A stretch of 64,000 nt of DNA, taken from contig NC_068558.1 in assembly GCF_022201045.2 (NCBI RefSeq), positions 13,173,501 to 13,237,500 on the forward strand. Reading direction: 5' to 3'. The DNA comes from Citrus sinensis. Taxonomy: Eukaryota > Streptophyta > Magnoliopsida > Sapindales > Rutaceae. Position 1 is the first letter of the stretch. Every line of letters begins with the position of its first letter. Both the position numbers and the translations under genes were made by a program. This document shows, one piece after another, positions 25,801 to 37,800 of the stretch. The notes under the pieces are model-generated. The model was not told the origin of the DNA and searched no databases. It saw nothing but the letters and a program-made list of their open reading frames with translations.

Positions 25801-28800
25801 TTATTTTATTACGTTTTCACTATGGCACGAAAAAACTATCTACAAATTTATAACTGTTTAAACATCAAGGATGTGCTTTGACTAGCCATAAGACAAGTTT
25901 CCTAAAGAGACTGCCTTTTGGAAAATAATAATAATAACAATATACAAGGCATCAGAAATGCTAAAATGAAGATTCTATCTCATGTGATGTGAAACTTAAA
26001 CTTTATGATATAGCCATGAGAAACAATCTTGCTACCAAATACCAATCCCTTCGTTATTCTACAGTTTATTACTTTTCAAGAAATGGCATCACAGGTTCTA
26101 TTGAATTGTATGATTGTTCTTTCCTGCTCTTCTTCTTCCAATTGTCTCTATTTCTTTTCATCTTCTTTCTTTCTAGATGTTTGCATAAATCTTTTCTTAA
26201 AAAGATGAGTTACGTTTCTTTCAGTTCATGTCTTGTTACAAATGCTGGAAAGCAATAACTCAATCCACAAATTTTGTTCATGGAAATTGCTCGCCAGCAC
26301 AGGACAGCCTGACAGCAAGTGAGCAAAGTTGTTAGGATAGGAAGTCTTCAAAGAGGACCATTGCATGTGATGGGATGCTATAATCATTAATTGTAATTTC
26401 ATTAAAAAATTAGAAAGAAGTGAAATATTATGTACCTTTGAAACACGGTTCCTTCAATTTTAGAGTTTTTGATGAATTTAAGAGTAGATGCCTGATCTGC
26501 ACCATTAAATCTTTCAAGAATGTTTCTGTCCTATTATCAAGGTAAAAAACCGGTGCATTCTTAAAATCACACTTCATTGAAATATTCCAAGGATCCTAAT
26601 GATAGAAATAAGATTTCACTCAAATTCAACAATGAAGTTTTTCAAAATAGACAGGGATGAATCATCAAAACAAGAGACGCAAAATCTGCATCAAATTCAA
26701 CAATGCAAAATTCCTCTTTCATCAAAAGCCACCTTAAGTGTCAAGCTACTAGTAATATGCCAAAAGGAGTATCATCACAAATTTCTCAGTAAGCAGTAAT
26801 ATTGGAACATTCTCATGTGCAGGATATAAATTAAAAGCATTCAGTCAAGCTATCAGAAAATTTAGAGAAGTGCGTTATTATGATACATCCTTTATTAAAC
26901 CTTAGAAACCATATTGAAATTGAATACCAGGACATTAATCAAGACATAGAAGTTGACTAACCAGGTAAAAAATAGGTGATTAAAACCTAAGATGAGTGTA
27001 TTTCAAAAGGGTGGATTGCACGTATACAAATCAGAAGATTACATTAACCATACACAAAATAAAAAAGAGAGAGAAATTACCTTGCTGATAATCATTGATA
27101 TAAGTTCAAAGCCTAAGCAAATGGCATATAGAGGGAAATATTCTCCTGCATCGTTCTTCTCTAAAATTTTCTGCAAGAAACAGAAAAGAATAGGCATAAA
27201 ATTAGTGAAGATATCTTACAGTATGAAATTCAATAGGTAGCAATATTCCATTTACTTGCTTAATGCGATTGAGAAATGTAAAAAAGCAAGCTTAAGCGAT
27301 AAACAATCAAAGACAACTATCACATAAGCAAGATTTATAATAACCACACAGAATATTACGTATGTACTAAGAACTCATAGAATGTACACTTTTATTTTGG
27401 GTAAGAAACTCAAAAATGTATTAATGAAGAAGATTTAGACTGATAGTGGACAAGTGCTGTCCACTAAGAATACAAAAACTAAGTGTATACAACATACACT
27501 TAAGTGTTGGCCATAAAGAGCTAGGGAAATCATAATTCACTTGAGAGCCTCCCAATATCATCAAGAGTGGCTTGTGTTACTTTTGTAGTGTCATGGGGAC
27601 ATGAATAGAGATTTATTCAAAATAAGAACACTTGATGTGCTTTTCGCAAAGCACTTAACAAAATTTTTAAAAACTACTTTTTGGATATAAAAGACCAAAC
27701 ACTTTAAGTGCTTTTTCAAAAATTATTTAACAATTCCTTTTTGATAAAACACTTTCAACTATTATGTAGATAATGCAATTTTACCTGAAAGTATAGCATT
27801 TTTGGATTTAAGCACTCAAAGTACTTTTTTGGCAGAAACAGAATATAAAGTAAACTAAAAATAACAAAAGTCAGAAAGCAATTAGAAGAGAGAGATAATA
27901 AAAGTAATATTTCGAGAAGCATTTAAGCAATTATTTTCCCAAAAAAAAAAAAGTTTCAGGTAAAATACTCAGTGACACTCCGTGAAGAAACAAGGTCATT
28001 GGCAAATATACATTTTGCTTGCCATATTAGATTAGATTAGATAGAGAATTGGACTCAATCAATTATAGATTATAATATTATGTTTTGTGTTTGATGTATC
28101 ATGGTTCAGACCCAGTGGTGGTACAAAATGAATAAGATAAATAAATTAAACAAAATTACAAGGTCAAATAATTAAATCTAAATGCAATGCATATTAATTC
28201 AAATTATTTGTTAAATATTTAAAACATTATATTTAAAATAATAAATTAGACAGTATATGTACTCTCATATTACTAATCATTTATGTTATTTATTAATTAA
28301 GATTATTCAAATAAAATTAAAAAATAGTAACTTAAATTTATTATTAAATTGATGGATATTAAATTTAAGTTAAAAAGTTAATGATTAAATATTTAGCAAA
28401 ATAAAATAATAAAAATTGATAATAATTAACTACGAAATTAAAATTATGATTATATTTTTTTTAATTTTTTTTATACTGCCAAGGATACAAATAAACTTAT
28501 GATTAAAATGAAAAGAAAGCAATAAGCATAAAGATAGTTCCATCAATGCGGGCCACGGAATTAGGTACCCATATTTGTTATGGGCTGCCACTAAAATGAT
28601 AGGGCCAGGTGTAATAGTCCTTTTGTACTACATCACCTGTTATCCCATGCACCAATGACTGCTTTTTCCTTTCATAAATCGCTTCGTGCTGCTTCCACAC
28701 AAAAGCGATTTTTAACTCTTGTATGTATACATACATTAATACATATGAAAATGGAGGAATAATTACCTTGAAAATCTTTTCAACAATCTGGAAGTACAAA

Positions 28801-29376
28801 CCCTTCTTAGCCCATCCGCCAGTCAACAGTACACCATTTACCAATTTCAGCTTCTGCAACAAGCAACGCAACGATCTCAGTTTTCACGACAAAGAACAAA
28901 ATAGCTAAACAAAAATTAATTTCATATTTTTATTAACTTAATTTTATTTATTTATTTATCACCTCAAAAAGAATCTCTTCAGGCTCGTTATAAATAAGAG
29001 GAATAACACGAGCACCGGCCGATTCAACGAACTTCACGTAGGACGCCGCAATGTACGACGCGTTCTTCGAGTTATTCAATCTTCCAGACGCGCCGTCGCC
29101 TGGATGACTTAGGATTCCGATCACTGGCCGGTTGTTTAATCTACGATCGGTTGCGGCAGGGGAGCGAGGCACCGAGTCATTCTTTCGCTGCTGACTCGGT
29201 AAAAGAATCGTTGACTGGGGTTCGGATTTAGAAAGTCGTTTGAACAGATAGAGAAATATCGAAATCCAGATGTAGTTCCACGTGTCGGAAGGAGAGGAAG
29301 AAGGGGAGGAAACGGGGTGGATTTGGGAGGCCGTGGCGGGGGGAGAATCGGAATTAGGGAATAAAGTGGGGGGCAT
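22884..29376 (-). CDS. GGH: Gamma-glutamyl hydrolase (folate polyglutamate hydrolase)
   Basis: Class-I glutamine-amidotransferase-fold peptidase that trims glutamates from folate polyglutamates; vacuolar in plants by family knowledge. Ten exons: 29376-28963, 28853-28767, 27170-27081, 26530-26436, 25630-25570, 24847-24758, 24632-24570, 23626-23538, 23114-23022, 22917-22884. They give 1116 nt, 371 residues, all phases consistent. The N-terminal domain carries RPVIGILSHPGDGASGRLNN. The nucleophile Cys is about residue 185 in YAICLGFEL and the catalytic His about 298 in FQWHPE. The C-terminus ends YDEVYIFT, typical of the plant family. I chose the ATG at 29376; upstream in-frame codons include only non-ATG starts. 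This leaves about 33 Ser/Pro-rich residues before the hydrophobic segment WNYIWISIFLYLF, a long lead for a signal peptide. The 1.6-kb second intron is AT-rich and holds no gene. Confidence 0.95.
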
Positions 29377-30437
29377 TTTAGGGATAATGATCGAAGGGAT
29401 GGGAGCTTGTGAGCGGAGGAACGGGACAGAATTTAAGCTGCTTGGCTGAGTTTTTAAACTCACGTCACGTGAAGGAAATGATTCAAATGAAGGAAAAAGA
29501 GGATGATAATTACTACTTTCACCTATAAAAATGATTGACAAAATTATGTTTATTTTTCTCCCAATGCTTTCAGATTAATACAGATGTTGCATGAAGTTTC
29601 GAGAAGTGACAAATCTCTCCCTAAATGCAAGGCTGTTAGCCTGGTAGTACGTTAGAATTTAGAGAAGACTGTTAAATGACCAGAGAAATTTATTGAAGTG
29701 ACTTTCAAATAGCCTCAGTTTTATGAAAAAAAAAAACTTCAACTGAATTTTAACACAACAGAAGCTTTCCATATCTGTCGGTGGGGTGCCCCCACCAAAA
29801 GTGAGTGCATGGGTTCGATTCTATTCTAGGAATTCCTGGTCTCTTCGATTATAAATTGAGCAAAGATGTGGGCCATAAAAGATTTAATCTAAAGGTGGTC
29901 TTGGTAGCCGGCAGGTGTCTGATGTTGAAGGAAACCCAAAAAAAAAAATTCCATTTCTTTGTTTTGTTTTTTCCAGAAGAACATCACTGCCTTCACTTCC
30001 ATTGCAGAGCAGAATGGTTTTGTGCATTTGTGTTTCTAGTAAAATTATTGATCATCCATTCAAACAAAAAAAGAAAAATAATATTACTCGTCTCGACATC
30101 TTTGGAAAAGAAAAATATCGGGCAACAAAATAATAAGCAAGTTAATTACTGTGCCTAGAACTATCAATAAGTTGATAAAGGAACACAGCCCCCCATCAGA
30201 AATCAGTTGAATTCCACTTTCTGACATCAACACAAGCAGAAATTGGAATAGATAATTGTACCATCAGTCGTCAGTCTTTATGTCAAATTTCCTTCTCACC
30301 GATTTTTGCATGCTTGTATTAATGATCTGCATCTCTGAAATCTTTGTCCCTTGTGATATGCCGTCAATAGTTCACTGGGAAGAACTACTACAAAAGCAAA
30401 GTAATTCCAGTGCGAAATTTCTCAACAAATACCTGGA
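29377..30437. other. Intergenic, with a possible SINE fragment
   Basis: Promoter side of the gamma-glutamyl hydrolase (a TTTTTATAGG TATA-like motif reads on the minus strand near 29522-29531) and the 3' flank of the next gene. No coding signal beyond shadows. Confidence 0.5.
29775..29951 (+). repeat. tRNA-related SINE-like fragment
   Basis: A tRNA-type B box (GGGTTCGATTCTA, near 29810) lies about 130 bases upstream of an A-run at 29938-29950. It also has a box-A-like start (GTGGGGTGCCCCC). The rest is diverged and I could not find target duplications. It could be a SINE or chance. Confidence 0.3.
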
Positions 30438-33065
30438 CTATGTTGTAGTAGTTCGACTTAGATTGATAATCTCCTTCAACACTCGATGGACAGAAGCCTT
30501 TACTTCATCTGACACTGCCAGCTGAGGAGGCACAGACTCCAAAGCATACAAAGAGATAACCCTCATAACAGCATCCAATTTCAAATCCTTGGTCTGACGA
30601 TTCCAGCTTTCATTTGCAAAGTTGCAAGAGTCTTTTAGCACACATTTGCAACATACCTGAAATTATTGCAAAAAGGAGGAAGTTCAATGACAAAGTTCTA
30701 CTGAGATAAGCAGGCAGTTAATAACCATGGAAGCAAAAGCAAAGGGGATTTCATAATAAAAATGTACTGAACATGCAGATGTAGTTAATGACTGGAACAT
30801 AGAAGATTCAGGGACATATTAGCTTACAGTGTCTTCTTCAATTTCAAAATAATGGCGCAATTGTTTAGCAGAAAAAACATTCTTCCTTGAAAGAGAAGGA
30901 CAACCAAAGAGCGCCACCTTTTTCAAGTCACTGCCAGACAACCATCTGCAAATCCAAAATACAGGTTGTTATTTAGAGCACAATAGCACTCACACATTGT
31001 TCCTGGCAAAGAAGTAAGTAGAATTAGAACAGGCATTCTGAGTTGAACAAAAAAGACTAATATAACAAGTCAAACATCTGTCAAATTTTACCATGACATT
31101 GGATTAGTCAATACTTGTACAATCTATTTTATTATCACATGGAATTGTGCCGATATTTGCAGCTGAATAAAGTTTGTAAATGAGCATTGCATCATTAATC
31201 ATTCTGTTTCTGAGATAAATACATGCTGCATACTACATATCATTTTTAATATGAACCAACAGTTTCCTATTACTTTATTTTAACCCCACAGGTCCATAAA
31301 TGCTTTAAGTCTAATACCTTATCATATTCAATGCAGAGACTGATACCCTCACACCTATGGCTAATAAATCTTAGGTTAGCCATTGCTCTTAAAATCCCAG
31401 TACAGATTGATATCATAGTTCTAACTGCTTCAAGAGGGCATTTCAGCACACACAATGCTTTGTTCTTCTATTCTTTGTTTCTAATTTCTGAAAAGAAGTG
31501 AAAACCTAAACAAACCTATTATTCTAAATATGGAGAGCAGTTCATTTTATCATTCTTAACATTGTTAGTCCATCTCATTTATATGGAGAGCAGTTCCCCC
31601 AATGTATCTAAGCATTTTCACCAAAAGGAAACCAGTAAACAAGTAATATTCTAAATATACCAATGACCTATTACAATTTATATCCAGAGCATAATTAGTT
31701 TGCCCTCATGAGCCCATAATGATTTCCAAACTCAAAACATTCAGCTCAATGTTAATCTCCATTGCAAATTTAAATTAACATAACTTCATAAATCATTACC
31801 TAATACAGGCATAACTATCAAAAGTCAAAATACGATCATTGAATAGACACCAATTACAATTTCACCACATGCAGTACCATAAACTATAAAGCAAAAGCCC
31901 TTTCTCAACTGAGACTAATAGTTCTTCCTTTCCATAACTAATTAGCTTTCAATAGTTCTTCCTTTTCATAAACCAGTACCATAGAGTTAAAATCTCACAG
32001 TCTTTCCTTCTTTTTGTCAATTCCTCAAAACTCTAAATAGACCACAAATAACAATCAAACACATTCAAAGCACATTTAACAGTATTTTTGGCACTTGCAA
32101 AAGCATTCTTATATTCATATCGTAATATTTGAAGGAAATAGACAAGAATGCTTTCTTTTTTTCTCATTTCCCCCTAAAAAATGCTTGATAAGAAAACCAA
32201 GGAAAAATTAACTTTTTAGGTCGAAAAGCACTTGAATTGCAATTTGAAGCTTTAGTTAACGTTTGGTTTATGAGAAAGTTTAGCTAATGCTAGTACAAAA
32301 ATCACTTCCAGTCATAACAGCTTACAACTAAAGCACCAAAATTTCTTTCATAACAATCAATACATAAACAAACAGAAAAAAAAACAATAAGCCAACAAAA
32401 GAATCATCTTACTTTGCAAGTTCTTGATGGTCCTTGGCAAACTGTTGCGCCGCAAACTTAACAAAATCTCTGGCATAACTATCATTAAACCGACTAAAAT
32501 CCAACATCTTCAAACTATCAGATAAAAAGTTCGCTTTCTTGAAGTACCCTTCTTTATATAAATGACTCACAAACATCTCCATTTCCGGTGAAAGCTCCTT
32601 GAGAACACTTGCCTCATTTTTTTCTCTCATCCCCTTCTTCTCTTCTTTCAATCGCCTCTCATTAACAAACAACGAGTACAACCCCAATCTCTTCACATTC
32701 TTAGTTTCCTCTTTCTTCGCATTCTTAGTTTCCTGTCTCTCCACATTCAGTCTCACATTTTCATTTATATTTGAATCTTTTTGAACTTTTGCATTTGCTT
32801 TCAAATTTCTAACCTCCAGCTCCAATTCTTTCAGCCCTTTCTTCAACTCATCGTTGCTGTTGCTTTCGTTATCGCTTTCAGCTTTTTCGCGTGATCCTAT
32901 TACCTCTTCGAAAAGAACCGAAAGGGGTTTCTTGTTCTTGTTTTTGTTATGGGTTGTTTGTGAAGAGGATGAAGCTAGGGTTCTGGCGATGATTGAAAGA
33001 ATTGAGTGAGATTTGTGGGGAATGTGAGGAGGGTTCTTGGCTCTGATTCTGAAGAAGACAGACAT
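30438..33065 (-). CDS. Conserved-looking organellar protein of unknown function
   Basis: Three exons (33065-32413, 30945-30828, 30656-30438) join in frame to 990 nt, 329 residues. The first ATG, at 33065, begins MSVFFRIRAKN and is followed by an Arg/Ser-rich, acid-poor stretch (about residues 1-45) that looks like a mitochondrial presequence. Residues about 60-150 are highly charged (Lys/Glu, probable coiled coil). The second exon has WLSGSDLKKVALFGCPSLSR. The third starts VCCKCVLKDSCNFAN, a Cys-rich cluster (C-C-x-C-x5-C) that could bind a metal, and ends RTTTT. I have a vague memory of similar plant proteins but cannot name a function. Intron 1 is 1.47 kb and holds no recognisable gene. It is a confident gene with an unknown role. 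Confidence 0.78.
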
Positions 33066-33895
33066 CGGCACAGAACCGTGAGGGTTTTAGGATTTAGGCG
33101 AGGTTTTAGACAAAAACTAAAAATAATTGAAATGAAATTTGGGAGGAAATGAACGTGGGCTGGGTCACAGCTCAGGGAAGTAGGCTGGGGCTAGCCCTAT
33201 TGAACATGCTTTGGACCTTTTTTTTGTTTTTGGTATTGATATTTAGATGGGTCCGGCTACGATGCAACGGTAATACCGTGCCACCGTTGCATCCAGCCAT
33301 TCGATCTATTTGAATGGATGAATTCATTGAGATCCAACGGCTGGGTGCAACGTTGACACGGTACACCATTGCACCATAATTTTCTCCTGATATTTAACTA
33401 CTAATATTCTCTCATAAAACCCCATATCAATTTCAAATTATTTTGAGTGAAATTATTAATAAAGATAAAAGAAAAACATAACTCCTTACTAGCCAATCAA
33501 CTGGGTAAAAATCTACATAAACTTCCTAAATTAATTTTGTAATAAACTATTTGGATATCTGGTCTAGAATAGACTAAATTTACTTTTAAATAATCAAAAG
33601 AAAACTTTGTAATACACTATTAAATAAAATAAAATAGAAGATGAAAAATTGAAGTAACCATTATATGAGAAATTTAAGTAAAGTGAACCCAACCCTATTA
33701 AATATACTGGAATAAAAAATGAACCAAATATAAAGCGTTTGGGTGAATAAAATGAACATCATATCACTTAGTGCTATACATATGTATATGTATGTATAGA
33801 CAATAGACAAATAAACATATCTCACGGACTACAACAACAAATCGATCCGAGATTTTGGACGGTCGCAGACACCATTCTTAAACAAGCAAATATAA
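33066..33895. other. Intergenic, contains a small inverted-repeat element
   Basis: Promoter side of the 30438-33065 gene and 3' flank of the small gene at 33896-34317. It contains a MITE-like inverted repeat at 33258-33377 and otherwise AT-rich unique-looking DNA. Confidence 0.5.
33258..33377. mobile_element. MITE-like foldback, about 46-bp inverted arms
   Basis: The left arm 33261-33307 (starts GATGCAACGG, ends AGCCATTCGATCT) pairs with the right arm 33330-33375 at roughly 36 of 47 positions. They share CCGTG, CGTTGCA and CCAGCC blocks and leave an AT-rich centre that is itself palindromic ('gaatggatgaattcattg'). No target duplication is evident. Confidence 0.55.
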
Positions 33896-34119
33896 TTAAT
33901 CATTAGTTTGAGTCGTCTGTGCTGTGGAATTATGAGCATCAGCATCAATGTTTTTGTTATCTTCTTCGACCTTCGGCTTCAAGCCATTAACAGCAGCAGC
34001 ATTGCTCTCCGTTGGCATCAATGTCATTTTCTTCTTATCTGCAACTGTGAGCACATTATTGATTTGTGGATACCTTCCCTTGCTGCCTGATGGTCTTGGG
34101 GGTTTACAGCATTTTCTGA

Positions 34120-34153
<34 letters not shown>

Positions 34154-34317
34154 CTATAATCTTGTAAAGATAATTTCATTAACAATCAAATGAAAATCAG
34201 AATTGAACAAAATCAACTTTACATTATTTTCACAGCTCTTTGTGAGTGGGATTTGGCAGTGGATATGGGCAAAGATAGCCTGTTTGTTGGCATGAAATTG
34301 CTGCTTGCTAGAGCCAT
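33896..34317 (-). CDS. Small two-exon gene, 104-residue unknown protein
   Basis: Exon 1 (34317-34223) starts MALASSNFMPTNRLSL. It is Ser/Thr/Arg-rich with few acids (R-L-S-L, K-S-H-S-Q-R-A), compatible with a plastid transit peptide. Exon 2 (34115-33896) starts with KCCKPPRPSGSKGRYP and ends NSTAQTTQTND, acidic and polar. The 107-bp intron has a GT donor and an AG acceptor and holds a TA microsatellite. Phases close to 315 nt. No family is recognised. The splice sites, the compositional contrast between the exons and the ATG support a real gene, but without homology evidence I hold it moderately. It is head-to-tail with the upstream genes on the minus strand. Confidence 0.55.
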
Positions 34318-34849
34318 GAGCAAATGATTCTTTCTTCTTCCTTTTTTTTTTTTTTTTGACTCAACAACTCTTGAGACTCGAGTGAAAGGGAGCAGGTTGT
34401 GGGTGTGTTGAGCCGAAGCCAGTGTGAGATCTATATGCCAAAAAGTCAACTCTATAGGTATTTTGAATAGTCAAAGTCATTGCAACTCTCCTTTTAAAAG
34501 ACATTATCCATCCAGCCCCCCCCCCCCCCCTTTTTTTTCGGGGTTACATTACCTATTGTCTTTGCTCACTTCATCATGATAACGTACCTAATGTCTTTGC
34601 TCAAGTTCATCATGCCAACGTTTTTAAAATATTGCATCCATCAGCATATAATTTTTGCAGTCCTAGAGGCTAGCCTAATGTTTGTTGAGGTTTGCTCCAC
34701 AGCCATGTAGCATAACAAAAAAGATTATAAAAAAAAAAATTACTTCTACAATACACTAGAAGTTACTCAAAATCTCAACCTCAATAATGAGACGAGAATA
34801 TGACCATCTCAACCTCAACAGCTTTACTGTGTCAAAAAAAAAAACCTCA
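34318..34849. other. Intergenic, with C15T8 homopolymer
   Basis: Promoter side of the small gene. A run of 15 C followed by 8 T at 34516-34538 and T/A-rich tracts. No coding signal. Confidence 0.5.
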
Positions 34850-37800
34850 ATAGCTTTACAAAATAACTGTAAGCCAAGTATTTCAATTAAAAATCATGGA
34901 TAACGAAAAAATTACCTAAAACAAAGAACACGTTGCTTTTAATAATATACGATATAGGTGCATTAAATTACTAATATTACTCAACTATTAACCTTTTCAC
35001 AACAACATAGTAAAAGACCACCGCAAAGGTTATATTTTCCGGCGTTTGTTTTACGATGGGAAAATTCGTACTCCAGAAAATAATCAGAACACTCATAATC
35101 TAATAAAATTTATTTTACGCTGCTAAATTATTCGTTATGCAATTTACCGTTATAGACAATTAGACTTAATAGATTTAATGTCTTTTTACGTATGTTCTTT
35201 GCTCAAAAAGGAAAATCTGATTCTATCTCCCTTAGTTTTTTTTTCTTTTTATTTTTTCTAACATTTTCTCCTCCTCGATTTCACAAGTAAATATTTATGC
35301 TAACAAACTGTTATTTAAAAAAAAAACAGACAAACAAATAAATAAATAATTAGGTTGCTATTTATCTTAGAAGAACAAATAACAAGAATGTCCAAAGTAT
35401 TATTTATACTTAAATTTTATTTTATTTAACTTCAAAAAAATTGGGGACTATAATTTGGTTACAACCTTTAGAATTAGATAGAACCTCCCTCAAGTCTCGG
35501 GTCCAAAAACTTATTCTTGTAATAACGTTATGTATTTGTCATGTTAACATAATTTTTCCATAATTGCAGTCACTGTCTGGAAAGAGAGGAAAGGCACTCT
35601 CTTTCATGGAAATTCACGAACGCGAGAAAATAAATCAAACCGTTTTAGGGTGCGTGGAAGTTAGGCATGCAATGTCCGCTCAAGTTTTATAATTATAATT
35701 GACTTTGAATCAAGAAATGGCCCCTTTTCTCTCTTATTTCTATGACTAGTTAAATAAATTATTTTATTAAAAAAAACAGTGAAAATTGAAAGCAAGAAAA
35801 ATTGAAGTAAACGACAAACTTAATTGAAATGCCAGTAATCAAATGCAAAGAAGACCTGCTTAGTCTTTGATTATAATTTATAATGATTATTGTTCTATGT
35901 GCTTTTCAAGAGCTATTGGATCAATTCAAAGTTACCGATATAATGAAAAAGGGGATATAGCTTTCAACAAGCAGTCTAACATATTTTGAATGAAGGCAAT
36001 CTAACATAATATGTTAAGAGAACTACCCTCAAGAGTAGACTAATGTTATGAATTCTAACAGTTAAGTTCTAATTGATGTGTGTTATTAATCTATTATATA
36101 TTGAATTTCATGACTAGAAAAAATATTATTCTATCGCACCAAATTAAGAGTTGATCTTTAGGATCCCAAACACTACTGTGCAAAGTAATATATTGGGCAT
36201 TTGTAAGTCAGTTGGAGCGAGCAAAAAATTCACCCCATTTACAAACCATCAGATTTCTTTTCACAGCACAAGCATTCTTGTCACCCGCAATTCAGAATTG
36301 CAGACAACCATTCCATCCCTTTCTCTACTCAATACCTTCCTTAAATTGTTCATAATCTTAACCTTTGATTGTAAGTTGTTTCTTCTTAATTGTTCATAGC
36401 CTTAACCTCTGTTTAAACACATGTTTCTTAGCAATTTCTTATTTTAACATGCTTTCATCTTTTGATAACCAGCTAGGGCAATTTAATAATACTGAAACTT
36501 TCAAAATAATTAAAGTTAGATGTGATGTAAAAATAATTAGTTGTGTGAAGATAAATTGTTAAGTTTTTATTTTTTTTATGCAATACTAGATATTCTAACA
36601 TTTAAGTCCCAATATGGTCCCAACAAATATAACATTTACGAAGTGATTAAGTAATTTTACAAACTATGAAATCTATTATTTAATAAATGAATGATACATA
36701 ATATTAGGATTCAAATATTAAGATCCTTAACATCATTATTAATAAGAGTCGGGATATTTGCACCCCTCCAAAATCTTTTTGAAACCCCTTTTTCAATTAT
36801 ATTCCATTTAATGCCAAAAGTACCATTTTTCTAAATAAACACTATTTTTATTTATAAATCTTACAATTTCTAATAATTTTCTCACTCTTTAAGTTTTAAT
36901 AATTGTATTCTAACTCTTTCAGTTTTAATAATTGTATTCTTCTCTTCAAACTTTTTTTATTATTTAATTTCTAAAAAATCTAAAAGAAAAAGTAAGAAAA
37001 ACCTTATAAAATATTGAATATTTTATGGGTCCAACACAATTTTATCGTAAATAGAAATTTTGGGTGAAACAATTAATTTGAGAATCCTTAAAAAGTTATT
37101 TGTAGTGAGATAAAATGTCTCTTCATTAATAGAGGAGAAAAATATATATCTCTCTTTGATATTATATGAGAATAGGAATTTGGGCTATATTAGTTTAGAA
37201 TTATCAAAGATAATCAAATGAAATTTTGATTGTAAATATTAATATAATTCTAATTATAATATATTAATGTAACCACACAAAAAAAAGAAAAAAAACTCGT
37301 TAGTCCTTATGATTACTTGTTTCCATAAGCCACCAATAGCTTACCGTTGCTTTCATTTACAAATAATCTAACAGCCGTTTAAGATACAAAGTTTGTAGCC
37401 CTCATTCTCTATTTTTTACTTTTATTGTTTTTCCTTTTTGAAAAAAAATTAAAATTATGTTATAAACATTTCGTAAATTATTGTTTTATTTTTCAAAATT
37501 ACATTGCAATCTATTTATAAAATCAGGTATTACCCTAATTTTAATTTTAATGCAAGTTTTCGTTATTTTTTTTTTTTTGGTTTTGACCACGAGGTACCCT
37601 GGGGAGGGCTCCAACTGTGGGAGGCACCTTTAAACCCGTACCACAACTCAGACTAGAAGTCCCCGCTCAAACCGAGAGACACGGGTTCTCCCAACAAAGG
37701 CGACTTTCCTGCGACTTGAACTGGGGAGCAAACTCAATCAAACCACTTAAGGGGACTCCATTACCAGTAGAGCCAACACTTTGTTGGTATGCAAGTTTTC

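Noticed and set aside
25989..26258. 89-codon plus-strand frame inside a hydrolase intron
   Set aside because: Antisense to an intron, Phe/Ser/Leu-rich from a CT-rich stretch; no support.
37690..37788. Possible tRNA gene (box A and box B)
   Set aside because: No cloverleaf or anticodon stem could be drawn; the poly-A tail and target duplication show a SINE.
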